Shown one piece after another: positions 55,095-63,805 of a stretch of DNA of 64,000 nucleotides. The DNA comes from Cnuibacter physcomitrellae (GTDB taxonomy: Bacteria > Actinomycetota > Actinomycetes > Actinomycetales > Microbacteriaceae). Each line of letters begins with the position of its first letter. The stretch's first letter is position 1. Below the pieces are notes generated by a model, which ran no database searches, was not told the origin of the DNA, and worked only from the letters and a program-made list of their open reading frames with translations. Location: contig NZ_BMHD01000001.1 of NCBI RefSeq assembly GCF_014640535.1, positions 622,214 through 686,213 on the forward strand, in the 5' to 3' direction. The translations under genes were made by a program, and so were the position numbers.

Positions 55095-56489
55095 CTAGCC
55101 GAGCCGACGGAGGAGGCCGCGGATGAACCCGTCCTTCGCGGGGGTGTAGGGCGGGTAGACGAGGCCGAGCGTGTCGGGGGCGAGCCGCTTCGTCAGCACG
55201 GCCTTCCGATGACTGAACGTCTCGATGCTCGAGATGCCGTGGTACTGGCCCATGCCGCTCCCGCCGACCCCGCCGAAGGGGAGGCCGGGCACCGACAGGT
55301 GCGCGACCGGGACGTTCACCCCGACGGCGCCCGACGACGTCCTGGTGAGGAACGCGCGCTCGGTCTCCCGGTCGGAGGTGAACAGGTAGAGCGCCAACGG
55401 CTTCTCGCCGGCGGTGATGCGGGCGATCGCGTCGTCTGCTCCGTCGACGGCGAGCACCGGCAGGATCGGCCCGAAGATCTCTTGGGACATGACGGGCGAG
55501 TCGGGCTCGACGCCGGTGAGGACGGTCGGCGCGAGGTAGCGGGTCCGGGCGTCGAACCGCCCGCCCACGGCGACCTCCTGGCCGTCGAGGAGCCCGGTGA
55601 GCCGCGCGAACTGCTTGTCGTTGATGATCCGCCCGTAGCTCGACGACGTCCGCGGGTCGCCGTCGTAGAGCTCGGCGATCGCCTCGGCCAGGTGCGGCAC
55701 GATCCGCTCGGCGACGTCGTGCGGGGCCATGAGGTAGTCGGGCGCCACGCAGGTCTGGCCCGCGTTCAGGAACTTGCCCCAGGCGATCCGCCGCGCGGCC
55801 GAGGCGAGGTCGACGGTGTCGTCGACGTACACGGGCGACTTCCCGCCGAGCTCGAGGGTGACCGGCGTGAGGTGCTTCGCCGCCGCTTCCATCACGATCC
55901 GCCCGACCGTGCCGTTGCCGGTGTAGAGGATGTGGTCGAACCGCTCGGCGAGGAGCGTCGTAGTCTCCTCCACGCCGCCCTCCACGACGGCGACCGCCCG
56001 GTCGTCGAGGTACGCGGGGACGAGCCGCGCGATCGCCGCGCTCGTCGCCGGAGCGAGCTCGCTCGGCTTCAGCACGACCGCGTCTCCCGCCGCGAGGGCG
56101 CCCACGAGCGGCGCGAGCACGAGCTGCACCGGGTAGTTCCACGGGCCGATGACGAGCACGACCCCGAGAGGCTCCAGCATGGTCTGCGCCGAGGCGGGCG
56201 CGAGCGACAGCGGAACCCGCACCCTGCTCGGCCGCAGCCACGACCGCAGGTGCTTGAGGGTATGCTCGACCTCCGCGACGACGAGTCCGATCTCGGTGAG
56301 CTGCGACTCCGCGGGGTTCTTGCCGAGGTCGCTGAACAGGGCGTCCTCGAGCTCGGTGCCGGCCTCGAGCAGCAGCCTGCGCAGCCCCTCCAGCTGACGG
56401 ATGCGCCAGGACAGCGGCCGGGTCACCCCCCGGTCGAAGGCGCCGCGCAGGGCGGGGACGACGGGGGCGGGTGCGGTCTCCACGGCCAT
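55095..56489 (-). CDS. Aldehyde dehydrogenase (class 3-like)
   Basis: The 464-residue NAD(P)-dependent enzyme has the general base region VTLELGGKSPVYVDD, the catalytic Cys in FLNAGQTCVAPDYL, and the C-terminal end without the long oligomerisation tail, as in class 3 enzymes such as fatty aldehyde dehydrogenases. NYPVQLVLAPLVGALAAGDAVVLKPSE marks the cofactor site. It begins six bases after TAGCAT. It ends 50 bp before aspA, and may be co-transcribed. Confidence 0.93.
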   Translation of the reverse strand: MAVETAPAPVVPALRGAFDRGVTRPLSWRIRQLEGLRRLLLEAGTELEDALFSDLGKNPAESQLTEIGLVVAEVEHTLKHLRSWLRPSRVRVPLSLAPASAQTMLEPLGVVLVIGPWNYPVQLVLAPLVGALAAGDAVVLKPSELAPATSAAIARLVPAYLDDRAVAVVEGGVEETTTLLAERFDHILYTGNGTVGRIVMEAAAKHLTPVTLELGGKSPVYVDDTVDLASAARRIAWGKFLNAGQTCVAPDYLMAPHDVAERIVPHLAEAIAELYDGDPRTSSSYGRIINDKQFARLTGLLDGQEVAVGGRFDARTRYLAPTVLTGVEPDSPVMSQEIFGPILPVLAVDGADDAIARITAGEKPLALYLFTSDRETERAFLTRTSSGAVGVNVPVAHLSVPGLPFGGVGGSGMGQYHGISSIETFSHRKAVLTKRLAPDTLGLVYPPYTPAKDGFIRGLLRRLG

Positions 56490-56495
56490 GCCCCC

Positions 56496-56501
56496 ATGCT
56501 A
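56496..56501 (-). promoter_or_regulatory. -10 hexamer TAGCAT, leaderless promoter of the aldehyde dehydrogenase gene
   Basis: On the minus strand TAGCAT is followed by six bases and the ATG at 56489. Confidence 0.55.
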
Positions 56502-56536
56502 CGAGCGCCCGCTGACCGCCGGTAGTGAGCGCGGTG

Positions 56537-56791
56537 TCAGCCGTGCAGGAAGGGCACGATCAGGTAGATGCCGAAGAGGACCGCGACGGCGCAGAGCGCG
56601 AAGCAGGTGATCGCCCCGACGGTGGCGATCGCGGGGCGTGCCGCCTCGGCCTCGCCGGTGCCGGCGCCGTCGTCCTCGGAGCGCCGGGAGCCGAGCAGCC
56701 GGACTCCCAGGGAGTACAGGCTGACCAGCACCGCCGTCGCCACGAGCGACGTCACGGCGACGATCAGGAACGCGGCCCAGTCGATGCTCAT
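56537..56791 (-). CDS. Small membrane protein coupled to the phosphate transporter
   Basis: The 84-residue protein has two membrane helices (about 6-30 and 56-80) with an acidic loop (RRSEDDGAGTGEAEAA) between. Its ATG overlaps the Pit stop by four bases, and its start reads MSIDWAAFLIVAVTSLVAT. The family is not recognised. The tight link suggests an accessory or regulatory subunit of the phosphate transporter. Confidence 0.78.
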   Translation of the reverse strand: MSIDWAAFLIVAVTSLVATAVLVSLYSLGVRLLGSRRSEDDGAGTGEAEAARPAIATVGAITCFALCAVAVLFGIYLIVPFLHG

Positions 56792-57987
56792 GACGCCCCT
56801 CCCTGCGTGCTGGCCGCCTTCCGGCGCCGCTTCGTGGCCTTGGGCGTGCGCACGACCTCTCCGGCCGCACTGACCTCGCTGACCGCGTTGGCGCTGGTCA
56901 CCTCGTTCTTCCGCGAGCGGAGGAGGATCACGACGACCACGAGGCCTCCCACCACCAGGTCGATGATGATCCCCACGGGTCCGAGGCCGGCGACGAAGGC
57001 GGCGAGCGCACCGACCAGGGCCGACGCGGGCAGGGTGAGCACCCAGCCGAGGGCGACCCGGCCCGCGGTGCCCCATCGCACCGACGCGCCCTTGCGTCCG
57101 AGGCCGGAGCCGATCACCGAGCCCGAGGCGACCTGGGTGGTCGACAGGGCGAATCCGAGGTGGCTCGAGGCGAGGATGGTCGCCGCGGTGCTCGTCTCGG
57201 CCGCGAAGCCCTGAGGCGGCTTGACGTTCGTGAAGCCGGACCCGACCGTCCGGATGATCCGCCATCCGCCCGAGTAGGTGCCGATCGCGATGGCGAAGGC
57301 GCAGGAGACGACCACCCAGAGCTCAGGGCCGCTGCCCGCATCCTGAAGGCCTGCAGCGATGAGGACGAGGGTGATGACGCCCATCGTCTTCTGGGCGTCG
57401 TTCGTGCCGTGGGCGAGAGCGACCAGGGACGAGGAGAAGATCTGGCCGTAGCGGAACCGGCCGCGGATGCCACCGCCGGTATCCTTCGGCACGTTCGTGA
57501 TGGCGTAGGCCAGGCGGGTCGCGACGAAGGCGACCACGCCCGCGACGAGCGGGGCGACGAGCGCGGGGAGCACGACCTTGCCGACGAGGACGCCGTAGTC
57601 GACGACGCCGAACCCGGCTCCGACGACGGCGGCCCCGATCAGGCCGCCGAACAGCGCGTGGGAGGAGCTCGACGGCAGACCGAACAGCCACGTCACGAGG
57701 TTCCACAGGATGGCGCCCACCAGCCCGGCGAAGATCAGCTCGGGTGAGATCAGCACTCCGCCTGAGCCCTCGCGGATGATGCCGCCGGAGATGGTCTTCG
57801 CCACCTCGGTGCTGAGGAAGGCGCCCACGAGGTTGAGGCAGGCCGCGATGAGCACCGCCATCTTCGGCTTGAGAGCCCCTGTCGCGATGGGTGTCGCCAT
57901 CGCGTTCGCGGTGTCGTGGAACCCGTTCGTGAAGTCGAAGACGAGTGCGAGCGCGATCACGAGGACGACGATGACCCAGGGATCCAT
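56788..57987 (-). CDS. pit: Pit-type inorganic phosphate transporter
   Basis: The 399-residue membrane protein has about ten helices and both PiT signatures: FDFTNGFHDTANAMATPIATGAL near the N-terminus and VALAHGTNDAQKTMGVITLVL in the second half. Pit proteins import metal-phosphate with protons. AGGAGAACC precedes the ATG at 57987. A basic C-terminal tail follows the last helix. No DUF47 (PhoU-like) gene is seen upstream, where one often occurs in actinobacteria. Confidence 0.94.
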   Translation of the reverse strand: MDPWVIVVLVIALALVFDFTNGFHDTANAMATPIATGALKPKMAVLIAACLNLVGAFLSTEVAKTISGGIIREGSGGVLISPELIFAGLVGAILWNLVTWLFGLPSSSSHALFGGLIGAAVVGAGFGVVDYGVLVGKVVLPALVAPLVAGVVAFVATRLAYAITNVPKDTGGGIRGRFRYGQIFSSSLVALAHGTNDAQKTMGVITLVLIAAGLQDAGSGPELWVVVSCAFAIAIGTYSGGWRIIRTVGSGFTNVKPPQGFAAETSTAATILASSHLGFALSTTQVASGSVIGSGLGRKGASVRWGTAGRVALGWVLTLPASALVGALAAFVAGLGPVGIIIDLVVGGLVVVVILLRSRKNEVTSANAVSEVSAAGEVVRTPKATKRRRKAASTQGGAS

Positions 57988-58060
57988 GGTTCTCCTGCCG
58001 GCTCGTCGTTCACCCGTCGTTCACCGACGGGCAACCTCATGCTAAGGCCATGGCGGCGTC

Positions 58061-58066
58061 TACGCT
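58061..58066 (+). promoter_or_regulatory. -10 hexamer TACGCT, leaderless promoter of the oligopeptidase gene
   Basis: TACGCT is followed by six bases and the ATG at 58073. Confidence 0.55.
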
Positions 58067-58072
58067 GAAGCC

Positions 58073-60190
58073 ATGACCGTCGAACCGCCCGTCGCCGACC
58101 GCCGGCCCGTCACCCGCATCCACCACGGCGACGAGGTCGTCGACGACTACGAGTGGCTTCGCGACAAGGACGATCCCGACGTCATCGCCTACCTCGAGGC
58201 CGAGAACGCCTACACGGACGCTCAGACGGCCCATCTGGAGACGCTGCGCGGCGAGATCTTCGAGGAGATCCGGTCGCGCACGAAGGAGACCGATCTCTCG
58301 GTCCCCGTCCGCGAGGGCGGGTGGTGGTACTACACGCGCACCGTCGAGGGTGCCCAGTACGGGATCCATTGCCGGGCACCTCTCTCATCCGAGGACGACT
58401 GGACTCCTCCGTCGATCGCCGACGGATCCGGCCTTCCCGGCGAGCAGGTGCTTCTCGACGACAACGTCGAGGCCGAGGGTGCCGAGTTCTACTCGCTCGG
58501 GAGCTTCGACGTCTCCCCCGACGGGACGCGGCTGGTGTGGGCGGCCGACACGGTCGGCGACGAGCGCTACACGCTGCGCATCCGCGACCTCGAGACCGGG
58601 CAGGATCTGCCGGACACCGTGCCGGGCACCTTCGCGGGAGCGGTCTTCTCCCCCGAGGGCGACGCCGTCTACTACCCGACCGTCGACGACGCCTGGCGTC
58701 CCGACACGATCTGGCGGCACGCGGTCGGCACGTCGGGTGAGGACGACGAGCTGGTGTTCACCGAGCCCGACGAGCGGTACTGGGTCGGCGTGGGCGTCAC
58801 CCGCTCGAAGCGCTACGTGGAGATCGTCGTCGGGTCGAAGATCACCAGCGAGGTCCGGCTGCTCGACACGCGGAACCCGGATGCGGGCTTCCAGGTGGTC
58901 TGGCCGCGGGAGATCGGGGTCGAGTACACGGTCGAGCACGCCGTCGTCGGTGGCCACGACCGCCTCCTCGTGCTGCACAACCGCGGGGCCGTCGACTTCG
59001 AGCTGCTCGAGGTCGACCCCGAGCGCCCTGCCGATCCCGCGCACCAGCGCGTCGTCCTGGCCCATCAGCCGGGCCGCCGGCTCGAGGAGGTCTCCGCGTT
59101 CGCCCGCTTCCTCACGGTCGACTACCGGCGGGAGGGGCTCACCCGGATCGCCGTGCTGCCCCTCCCCGCGCTCGCCGAGTCGATCGACTCGGGGGCGCTC
59201 CTCGAGCTGACGTTCGACGAGGAGCTCTTCTCCGTCGGCACCTCGAGCAACCCGGAGTGGGAGCAGCCGACGGTGCGCTACGGCTACACGTCGTTCGTCA
59301 CGCCGCCGTCGGTCTTCGACTACGACGTCACCACCGGGGTGTCGACCCTCCTCAAGCAGCAGCCCGTGCTGGGCGACTTCGACCCGCAGGCCTACGAGCA
59401 GAGCCGGATGTGGGCCACCGCCGCCGACGGCGTCTCGGTCCCCGTGTCGGTCGTGGCGCGCAAGGGCGTGCTCGGCGCGGGTCCTGCGCCGCTCGTGCTC
59501 TACGGATACGGGTCGTACGAGGCCAGCATCGACCCCTCCTTCTCGGTCGCCCGGCTCTCGCTCCTCGATCGCGGCGTCGCCTTCGCGATCGCACATGTCC
59601 GCGGCGGCGGGGAGATGGGGCGCGAGTGGTACGAGCACGGCAAGACGCTCACCAAGCGCACCACGTTCACCGACTTCGTCTCGGTGGCGGAGCACCTCGT
59701 CGACGTCGGCGTGACCGCATCCGATCGGCTGGTCGCGCAGGGCGGCAGCGCGGGCGGTCTGCTCATGGGAGCCGTCGCCAACCTCGCGCCCGAGCTGTTC
59801 GCGGGCATCCTCGCTCAGGTGCCGTTCGTCGACGCGCTCACCTCGATCCTCGACCCGTCGCTGCCTCTCACGGTGATCGAGTGGGATGAGTGGGGCGATC
59901 CGCTGCACGACCCCGAGGTCTACGCGTACATGAAGTCGTACACGCCGTACGAGAACGTCGCCGATCTGCCCTATCCGCGCATCCTCGCCACGACGAGCCT
60001 CAACGACACCCGCGTGCTCTACGTCGAGCCGGCCAAGTGGACCGCGCGGCTGCGCACGGTGGGTGCCCCGGTGCTGCTGAAGACGGAGATGTCCGCCGGC
60101 CACGGCGGCGTCAGCGGCCGCTACGAGCGCTGGCGCGAGGTCGCCTTCGAGTACGCCTGGATGCTCGACGTCGTCCTGCCCTCGGCCTGA
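58073..60190 (+). CDS. ptrB: S9 family oligopeptidase B
   Basis: The 705-residue cytoplasmic serine peptidase has an N-terminal beta-propeller and a C-terminal alpha/beta-hydrolase domain. The nucleophile is Ser559 in VAQGGSAGGLLMGAVAN, the acid is in TTSLNDTRVLYVEP and the His is His677 in SAGHGGVSGRYERW. It cuts after basic residues in short peptides. The acidic residues in EMGREWYEHGK fit oligopeptidase B. It begins six bases after TACGCT. The repeat array starts 15 bp after its stop codon. Confidence 0.93.
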   Translation: MTVEPPVADRRPVTRIHHGDEVVDDYEWLRDKDDPDVIAYLEAENAYTDAQTAHLETLRGEIFEEIRSRTKETDLSVPVREGGWWYYTRTVEGAQYGIHCRAPLSSEDDWTPPSIADGSGLPGEQVLLDDNVEAEGAEFYSLGSFDVSPDGTRLVWAADTVGDERYTLRIRDLETGQDLPDTVPGTFAGAVFSPEGDAVYYPTVDDAWRPDTIWRHAVGTSGEDDELVFTEPDERYWVGVGVTRSKRYVEIVVGSKITSEVRLLDTRNPDAGFQVVWPREIGVEYTVEHAVVGGHDRLLVLHNRGAVDFELLEVDPERPADPAHQRVVLAHQPGRRLEEVSAFARFLTVDYRREGLTRIAVLPLPALAESIDSGALLELTFDEELFSVGTSSNPEWEQPTVRYGYTSFVTPPSVFDYDVTTGVSTLLKQQPVLGDFDPQAYEQSRMWATAADGVSVPVSVVARKGVLGAGPAPLVLYGYGSYEASIDPSFSVARLSLLDRGVAFAIAHVRGGGEMGREWYEHGKTLTKRTTFTDFVSVAEHLVDVGVTASDRLVAQGGSAGGLLMGAVANLAPELFAGILAQVPFVDALTSILDPSLPLTVIEWDEWGDPLHDPEVYAYMKSYTPYENVADLPYPRILATTSLNDTRVLYVEPAKWTARLRTVGAPVLLKTEMSAGHGGVSGRYERWREVAFEYAWMLDVVLPSA

Positions 60191-61125
60191 GCCCACCGGC
60201 GCGCGGATCTGACACTCGTGGCGGCCTGAGCCGGCGCGAGCCCCCCACGAGTGTCAGATCCGACGCGCAGGCGCCCGCGCTCCGGGCCGAACTTCGCGGG
60301 GAGCGACCGACGGGTGCGGGTTGCGCCTGCACCGCGCGTCCTGAAGGCTCTCGTGGGCCTCGACACGACGCTGCGCGGGCGCAACCCGCACCCACGCGCT
60401 GGCGGCTCCCCGGACGCTCTTCCCGCGATCGCTGATCTGACACTCGTGGCGACCTCACGCGCGCCGCGAACCCCCACGGGTGTCAGATCCGACGCGCAGG
60501 GGCCCGGAACCGCGCGGGGAGGGACCGACGGTGCGGGTTGCGCCCGCGCCGCGCGTCCTGAAGGCGCCTGAGGCCCCGACGCAACGCTGAGCGGGCGCAA
60601 CCCGCAACCACGCGCTGGCGGCTCCCAGACACTCTTCCCGCGATCGCGGATCTGACACTCGTGGCGGCCTCAGGCGGCGCGAGCCCACCACGAGTGTCAG
60701 ATCCGACGCGCAGGGGCCCGCGCTCCGGGCCGAGCTTCGCAGGGAGCGACTGGCGGCGCGGGTTCCGCCCGCGCCGCGCGTCCTGAAGGCGCCGGAGGTC
60801 CCGACGCAACGCTGAGCGGGCGCAACCCGCGCCCACGCGCGAACGGCTCGCGGAACATGCTCCCCGAAACAGCGGACTTGTCGCTCGGGCGGCCGGACCG
60901 GACACGCACCCCACCGCTGCCGATCTGACACTCCTGGCGACCTGACGCGCCGCGAGCCCACCACGAGTGTCACATCCGCGAGCGGAGGATGTGCGGTGCC
61001 TCATGCACGGCAAGCGGAAGCGGCGGCGTGGACGTCGCTTCCGCGTCTCCGGGGCGAAGCTCGGGCGCCTAGACAGGTCCCGGCCGTGCGCCGCAGGGGC
61101 GGCGGCGCACGAACGGGCGCGCCCC
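60191..61125. repeat. Array of alternating family A and family B palindromes
   Basis: This 935-base space between two convergent genes has no credible gene. It holds a composite repeat of about 220 bp made of one family A palindrome (TCTGACACTCGTGG) and one family B palindrome (GCGGGTTGCGCCCGC). Family A: 60205-60261, 60434-60489, 60648-60704, and a decayed 60922-60976. Family B: 60312-60393, 60532-60606, 60755-60833. The arms are 16-19 bp with zero to two mismatches. Spacers also match between copies. Beyond 60976 two smaller hairpins lie at 60971-60993 and 61014-61044. Confidence 0.92.
61014..61044 (-). terminator. Possible terminator hairpin of the helicase gene
   Basis: GCGGAAGCG (61014-61022) and CGCTTCCGC (61036-61044) form a perfect 9-bp stem with a 13-base loop, 82 bp beyond the stop of the leftward helicase gene and before the array. 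Confidence 0.5.
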
Positions 61126-63240
61126 TCAGCCGAGGGCGTCGCGGAGGAGGGAGACGAGGGCGTCGAGCTGGACGGAGTCGCCGGAGGAGACGGCGACGTC
61201 GGAGCCGTCGAGGGCACGGGCGGCGAGCCCCTGCTTGCTGTCGATGAGCTCCGCGATGCGGGTGTCGATCGTCTGGGCGGCGACGATGCGCCACGCGGTG
61301 ACGGGCTCCTCCTGGCCGATGCGGTGCACCCGGTCGATCGCCTGGGTCTGCTCGGCCGCCGTCCAGGACAGCTCGGCGAGGACGACGTTCGACGCCGCCT
61401 GCAGGTTGAGGCCCACGCCCGCAGCGGTGAGCGAGCAGACCGCCACCGACACCTCCGGGTCCTCGTTGAACGCGTCGATCTCGCGCTGCCGCAGGGCCGC
61501 GCTCTGGTCGCCTCGGATCGACACGGTCTTCAGGTCGCGCTTGGCGAAGATCTCCTCCGCCGCGTCCATCACGTCGATGTGCTTGGCGAAGAACACCACC
61601 TTGCCCACGGAGCGGGCCAGCTGTGCGGCGTAGTCCGCGGCCAGCGGCGCCTTCGCGGTACCGATCTGGCGGACCATCGTGAAGACGTTGAGGCCGGTCT
61701 CTGTGCCGGAGGTGTCCTCCAGCTCCTGGCGGGCGACGAGACGCATGAGGTCGTCGTCGGGCGCCTCCCCGATCTCCTCGTCGCGCGACGCGGCCCGCGC
61801 CGACACGAGCCGGCGGTAGCGCACGACCAGTCGGGCCGCCAGCTCGCGCTCGGCCTCCCGGATGGAGCGGCCGAAGTCGTCGTCGAGCTCGACCGGCAGG
61901 TCGACGATCCGCTTCGACGGGAGGTCGGCGGCGACGTCGATCTTCCGCCGGCGGACGATGCCGAGGTCGATCACGGCCTCGCGCGCGGCCGGGAAGAAGC
62001 CGTGGTCGGCGGGCGTGAGACCGGTCTCCTCGAGCCGGTCCATGAGCGGAGCGGCGGGCTTGTCGCCCTCGATCCAGCCGAGGAACTGCCAGATCGCCCG
62101 GAAGTCGTCGACGTCGTTGATGAGCGGGGTCCCGGTCAGGGCCACCATCAGCGGGTCGCCGCCGGGGGCCGTGCGGCGGATGCGGTCGGCCAGGGCCAGC
62201 ACGTTGCGGGACCGCAGCGAGTTGAGGTTCTTGATGAAGTGGGCCTCGTCGATCACCATGCCCTTGAAGCCGAGGGAGCCGAGCCACGACAGGTGCCGGT
62301 CGAGCACCTCGTAGTTGACGACGACGACGTCGGCGAACGCGTCGAGGTTCTCCCCGTCGCCGTGGACGACGGTGGCGCGGCGCTGCGGCGTCCAGATCTC
62401 GACCTCGCGTGCCCAGTTCATCTTCACGACGTTCGGCACCACGGCCAGCAGCGGGTATGCATCCGCGACGGAGGCGGCGAGGAGCGACTGCGCGGTCTTC
62501 CCCAGGCCGGGCTCGTCGGCGAGCAGGAACGTCCGGTGCCCCTCCTGCACGCTCATGAGGAAGCGGGCCTGATGCTTCATGAGCTCGTGGCCGTTCGGCG
62601 AGAGCCGGTCGATGCGCGGCGCCTCGGGCAGCTCCATGCTCGCGGCCTGGCCGCCGGCGCCGTACTCGAACGCGCGGTAGAGCGGGCCGAGCAGCTCCCA
62701 GTTGGCGAGACGCCCGACGGCATGCGGGCGAGCCGGGGTGAGGTCCGGCGCGAGGAACGGGTTCGCCAGGCGCCGGGCCTTGACGGAGGACGGGACGACC
62801 TGACGCTCGGCCAGCTCCGGCGGGACCACGGTCGCCGCCTCGGTGAGCTGGGGCGCGGGCTCCTCCTCGGGCACGTCGTGACCGGCGTCGAGGAGGTACT
62901 CGCGCCGGAGGCTCCGCGCGGCGGGCGAGACCGCGGCGTCGTTCTCGAGCAGTGCGATGAGGGAGGTGTCGCGGGCGGCGGTGCGCGCGAGGATCGAGGC
63001 GATCCCGTCGAGGCGCTTGAGCTGCTCGGCGCGATCGGCCTCGCTCAGCGTCTCGTCGGACTTGATCGAGGCCCGCTCCTCGCGCATGAGCAGGGCCACC
63101 ACGAGGAACTTCGTGCGGTTGGACGGCGAGACCTTCCCGCGGCCGGCCGCCGCCTCGACCTCGCGCACGCGGCGCGCGAGGATCGGGATGAGGCCCGTGT
63201 TGTCTGGGCTCTTCGTACGGCGTCCGCCGGACCTTGACAT
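61126..63240 (-). CDS. SNF2-type DEAD/DEAH box helicase
   Basis: The 704-residue protein has SNF2 motifs: Walker A in FLLADEPGLGKTAQSLLAA, DEAH box in MVIDEAHFIKN, MVALTGTPLINDVDDFRAIWQFL, VSIRGDQSAALRQREIDAFN and the C-terminal QAIDRVHRIGQEEPVTAWRI. The N-terminal 190 residues are helical and contain no known domain I can name. Such proteins move on double-stranded DNA and remodel nucleoprotein; some act in repair. GGAGAACG precedes the ATG at 63240. No partner methylase or nuclease gene is adjacent, so a phage-defence role is not indicated. Confidence 0.9.
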   Translation of the reverse strand: MSRSGGRRTKSPDNTGLIPILARRVREVEAAAGRGKVSPSNRTKFLVVALLMREERASIKSDETLSEADRAEQLKRLDGIASILARTAARDTSLIALLENDAAVSPAARSLRREYLLDAGHDVPEEEPAPQLTEAATVVPPELAERQVVPSSVKARRLANPFLAPDLTPARPHAVGRLANWELLGPLYRAFEYGAGGQAASMELPEAPRIDRLSPNGHELMKHQARFLMSVQEGHRTFLLADEPGLGKTAQSLLAASVADAYPLLAVVPNVVKMNWAREVEIWTPQRRATVVHGDGENLDAFADVVVVNYEVLDRHLSWLGSLGFKGMVIDEAHFIKNLNSLRSRNVLALADRIRRTAPGGDPLMVALTGTPLINDVDDFRAIWQFLGWIEGDKPAAPLMDRLEETGLTPADHGFFPAAREAVIDLGIVRRRKIDVAADLPSKRIVDLPVELDDDFGRSIREAERELAARLVVRYRRLVSARAASRDEEIGEAPDDDLMRLVARQELEDTSGTETGLNVFTMVRQIGTAKAPLAADYAAQLARSVGKVVFFAKHIDVMDAAEEIFAKRDLKTVSIRGDQSAALRQREIDAFNEDPEVSVAVCSLTAAGVGLNLQAASNVVLAELSWTAAEQTQAIDRVHRIGQEEPVTAWRIVAAQTIDTRIAELIDSKQGLAARALDGSDVAVSSGDSVQLDALVSLLRDALG

Positions 63241-63421
63241 CGTTCTCCTGTGGAGGTGTGGCGTCGTCCCCGATCGACACGGGGACGGGAGAGCTGCCGG
63301 ATCGCGAGGGTCGTACGATCGGCCGCTGAGTGACGGGAGCCGGGGCCGAGCGAGCACGAGACGTGGTCGGCGCGAAAGATCGACTGGATCCGTCGGAGTC
63401 GATTCTACGGCAGTCGGACGC

Positions 63422-63766
63422 TCAGCGCCTCTCGGCGGGCCGTGGCACCTTGATGAGGATCCCGCTGGCCACGAACACGGCCGCGGCCGCGATGTGCAGC
63501 GCCTGGAAGACGAGCGTGTCGAGGTCGATCGGGAGCACGGGGTTCCACACCACGGCGATCGGCACGAGCCCGAGCAGCCACCACCACTGGCGGGCCTGGA
63601 GGGCGAAGACGCACATGATGAGCGCGAGGATGCTCACGAGGTAGCGGCCCAGCGTGAACCAGTCGGAGTCGACTACGGCGACGAAGGCCATCAGCACGAC
63701 CGCGCCGAGGAGTCCCGGGGCCAACGCGGGCCGGGTGAAGGCGGGGGTGGTCTGCCTGGTGCTCAT
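63422..63766 (-). CDS. Small membrane protein (DUF6804-like)
   Basis: The 114-residue protein has four membrane helices (about 17-33, 40-56, 62-78, 84-104) with WWLLGLVPIAVVWNPVLPIDLD, which I associate with the small DUF6804 family; that identity is tentative. The function is unknown. It starts at the ATG at 63766. TAGGAT lies nine bases upstream, so the leader is very short. Confidence 0.75.
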   Translation of the reverse strand: MSTRQTTPAFTRPALAPGLLGAVVLMAFVAVVDSDWFTLGRYLVSILALIMCVFALQARQWWWLLGLVPIAVVWNPVLPIDLDTLVFQALHIAAAAVFVASGILIKVPRPAERR

Positions 63767-63793
63767 CTCTCGCCAATCCTACGTGCCCCTCGA

Positions 63794-63799
63794 TATGGT
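63794..63799 (+). promoter_or_regulatory. -10 hexamer TATGGT, leaderless promoter of the 63806 gene
   Basis: TATGGT is followed by six bases and the ATG at 63806. Confidence 0.55.
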
Positions 63800-63805
63800 G
63801 ATGGC

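Noticed and set aside
60191-61125. Repeat array that could be taken for a CRISPR
   Set aside because: The repeats are palindromes of two kinds with similar spacers between copies and a unit of about 220 bp; a CRISPR would have short identical repeats with unique spacers, and no cas gene is near.
61126-63240. SNF2-type helicase as part of a phage-defence island
   Set aside because: No methylase, nuclease, DISARM or BREX gene, integrase or tRNA boundary is present nearby; the neighbours are ordinary genes.
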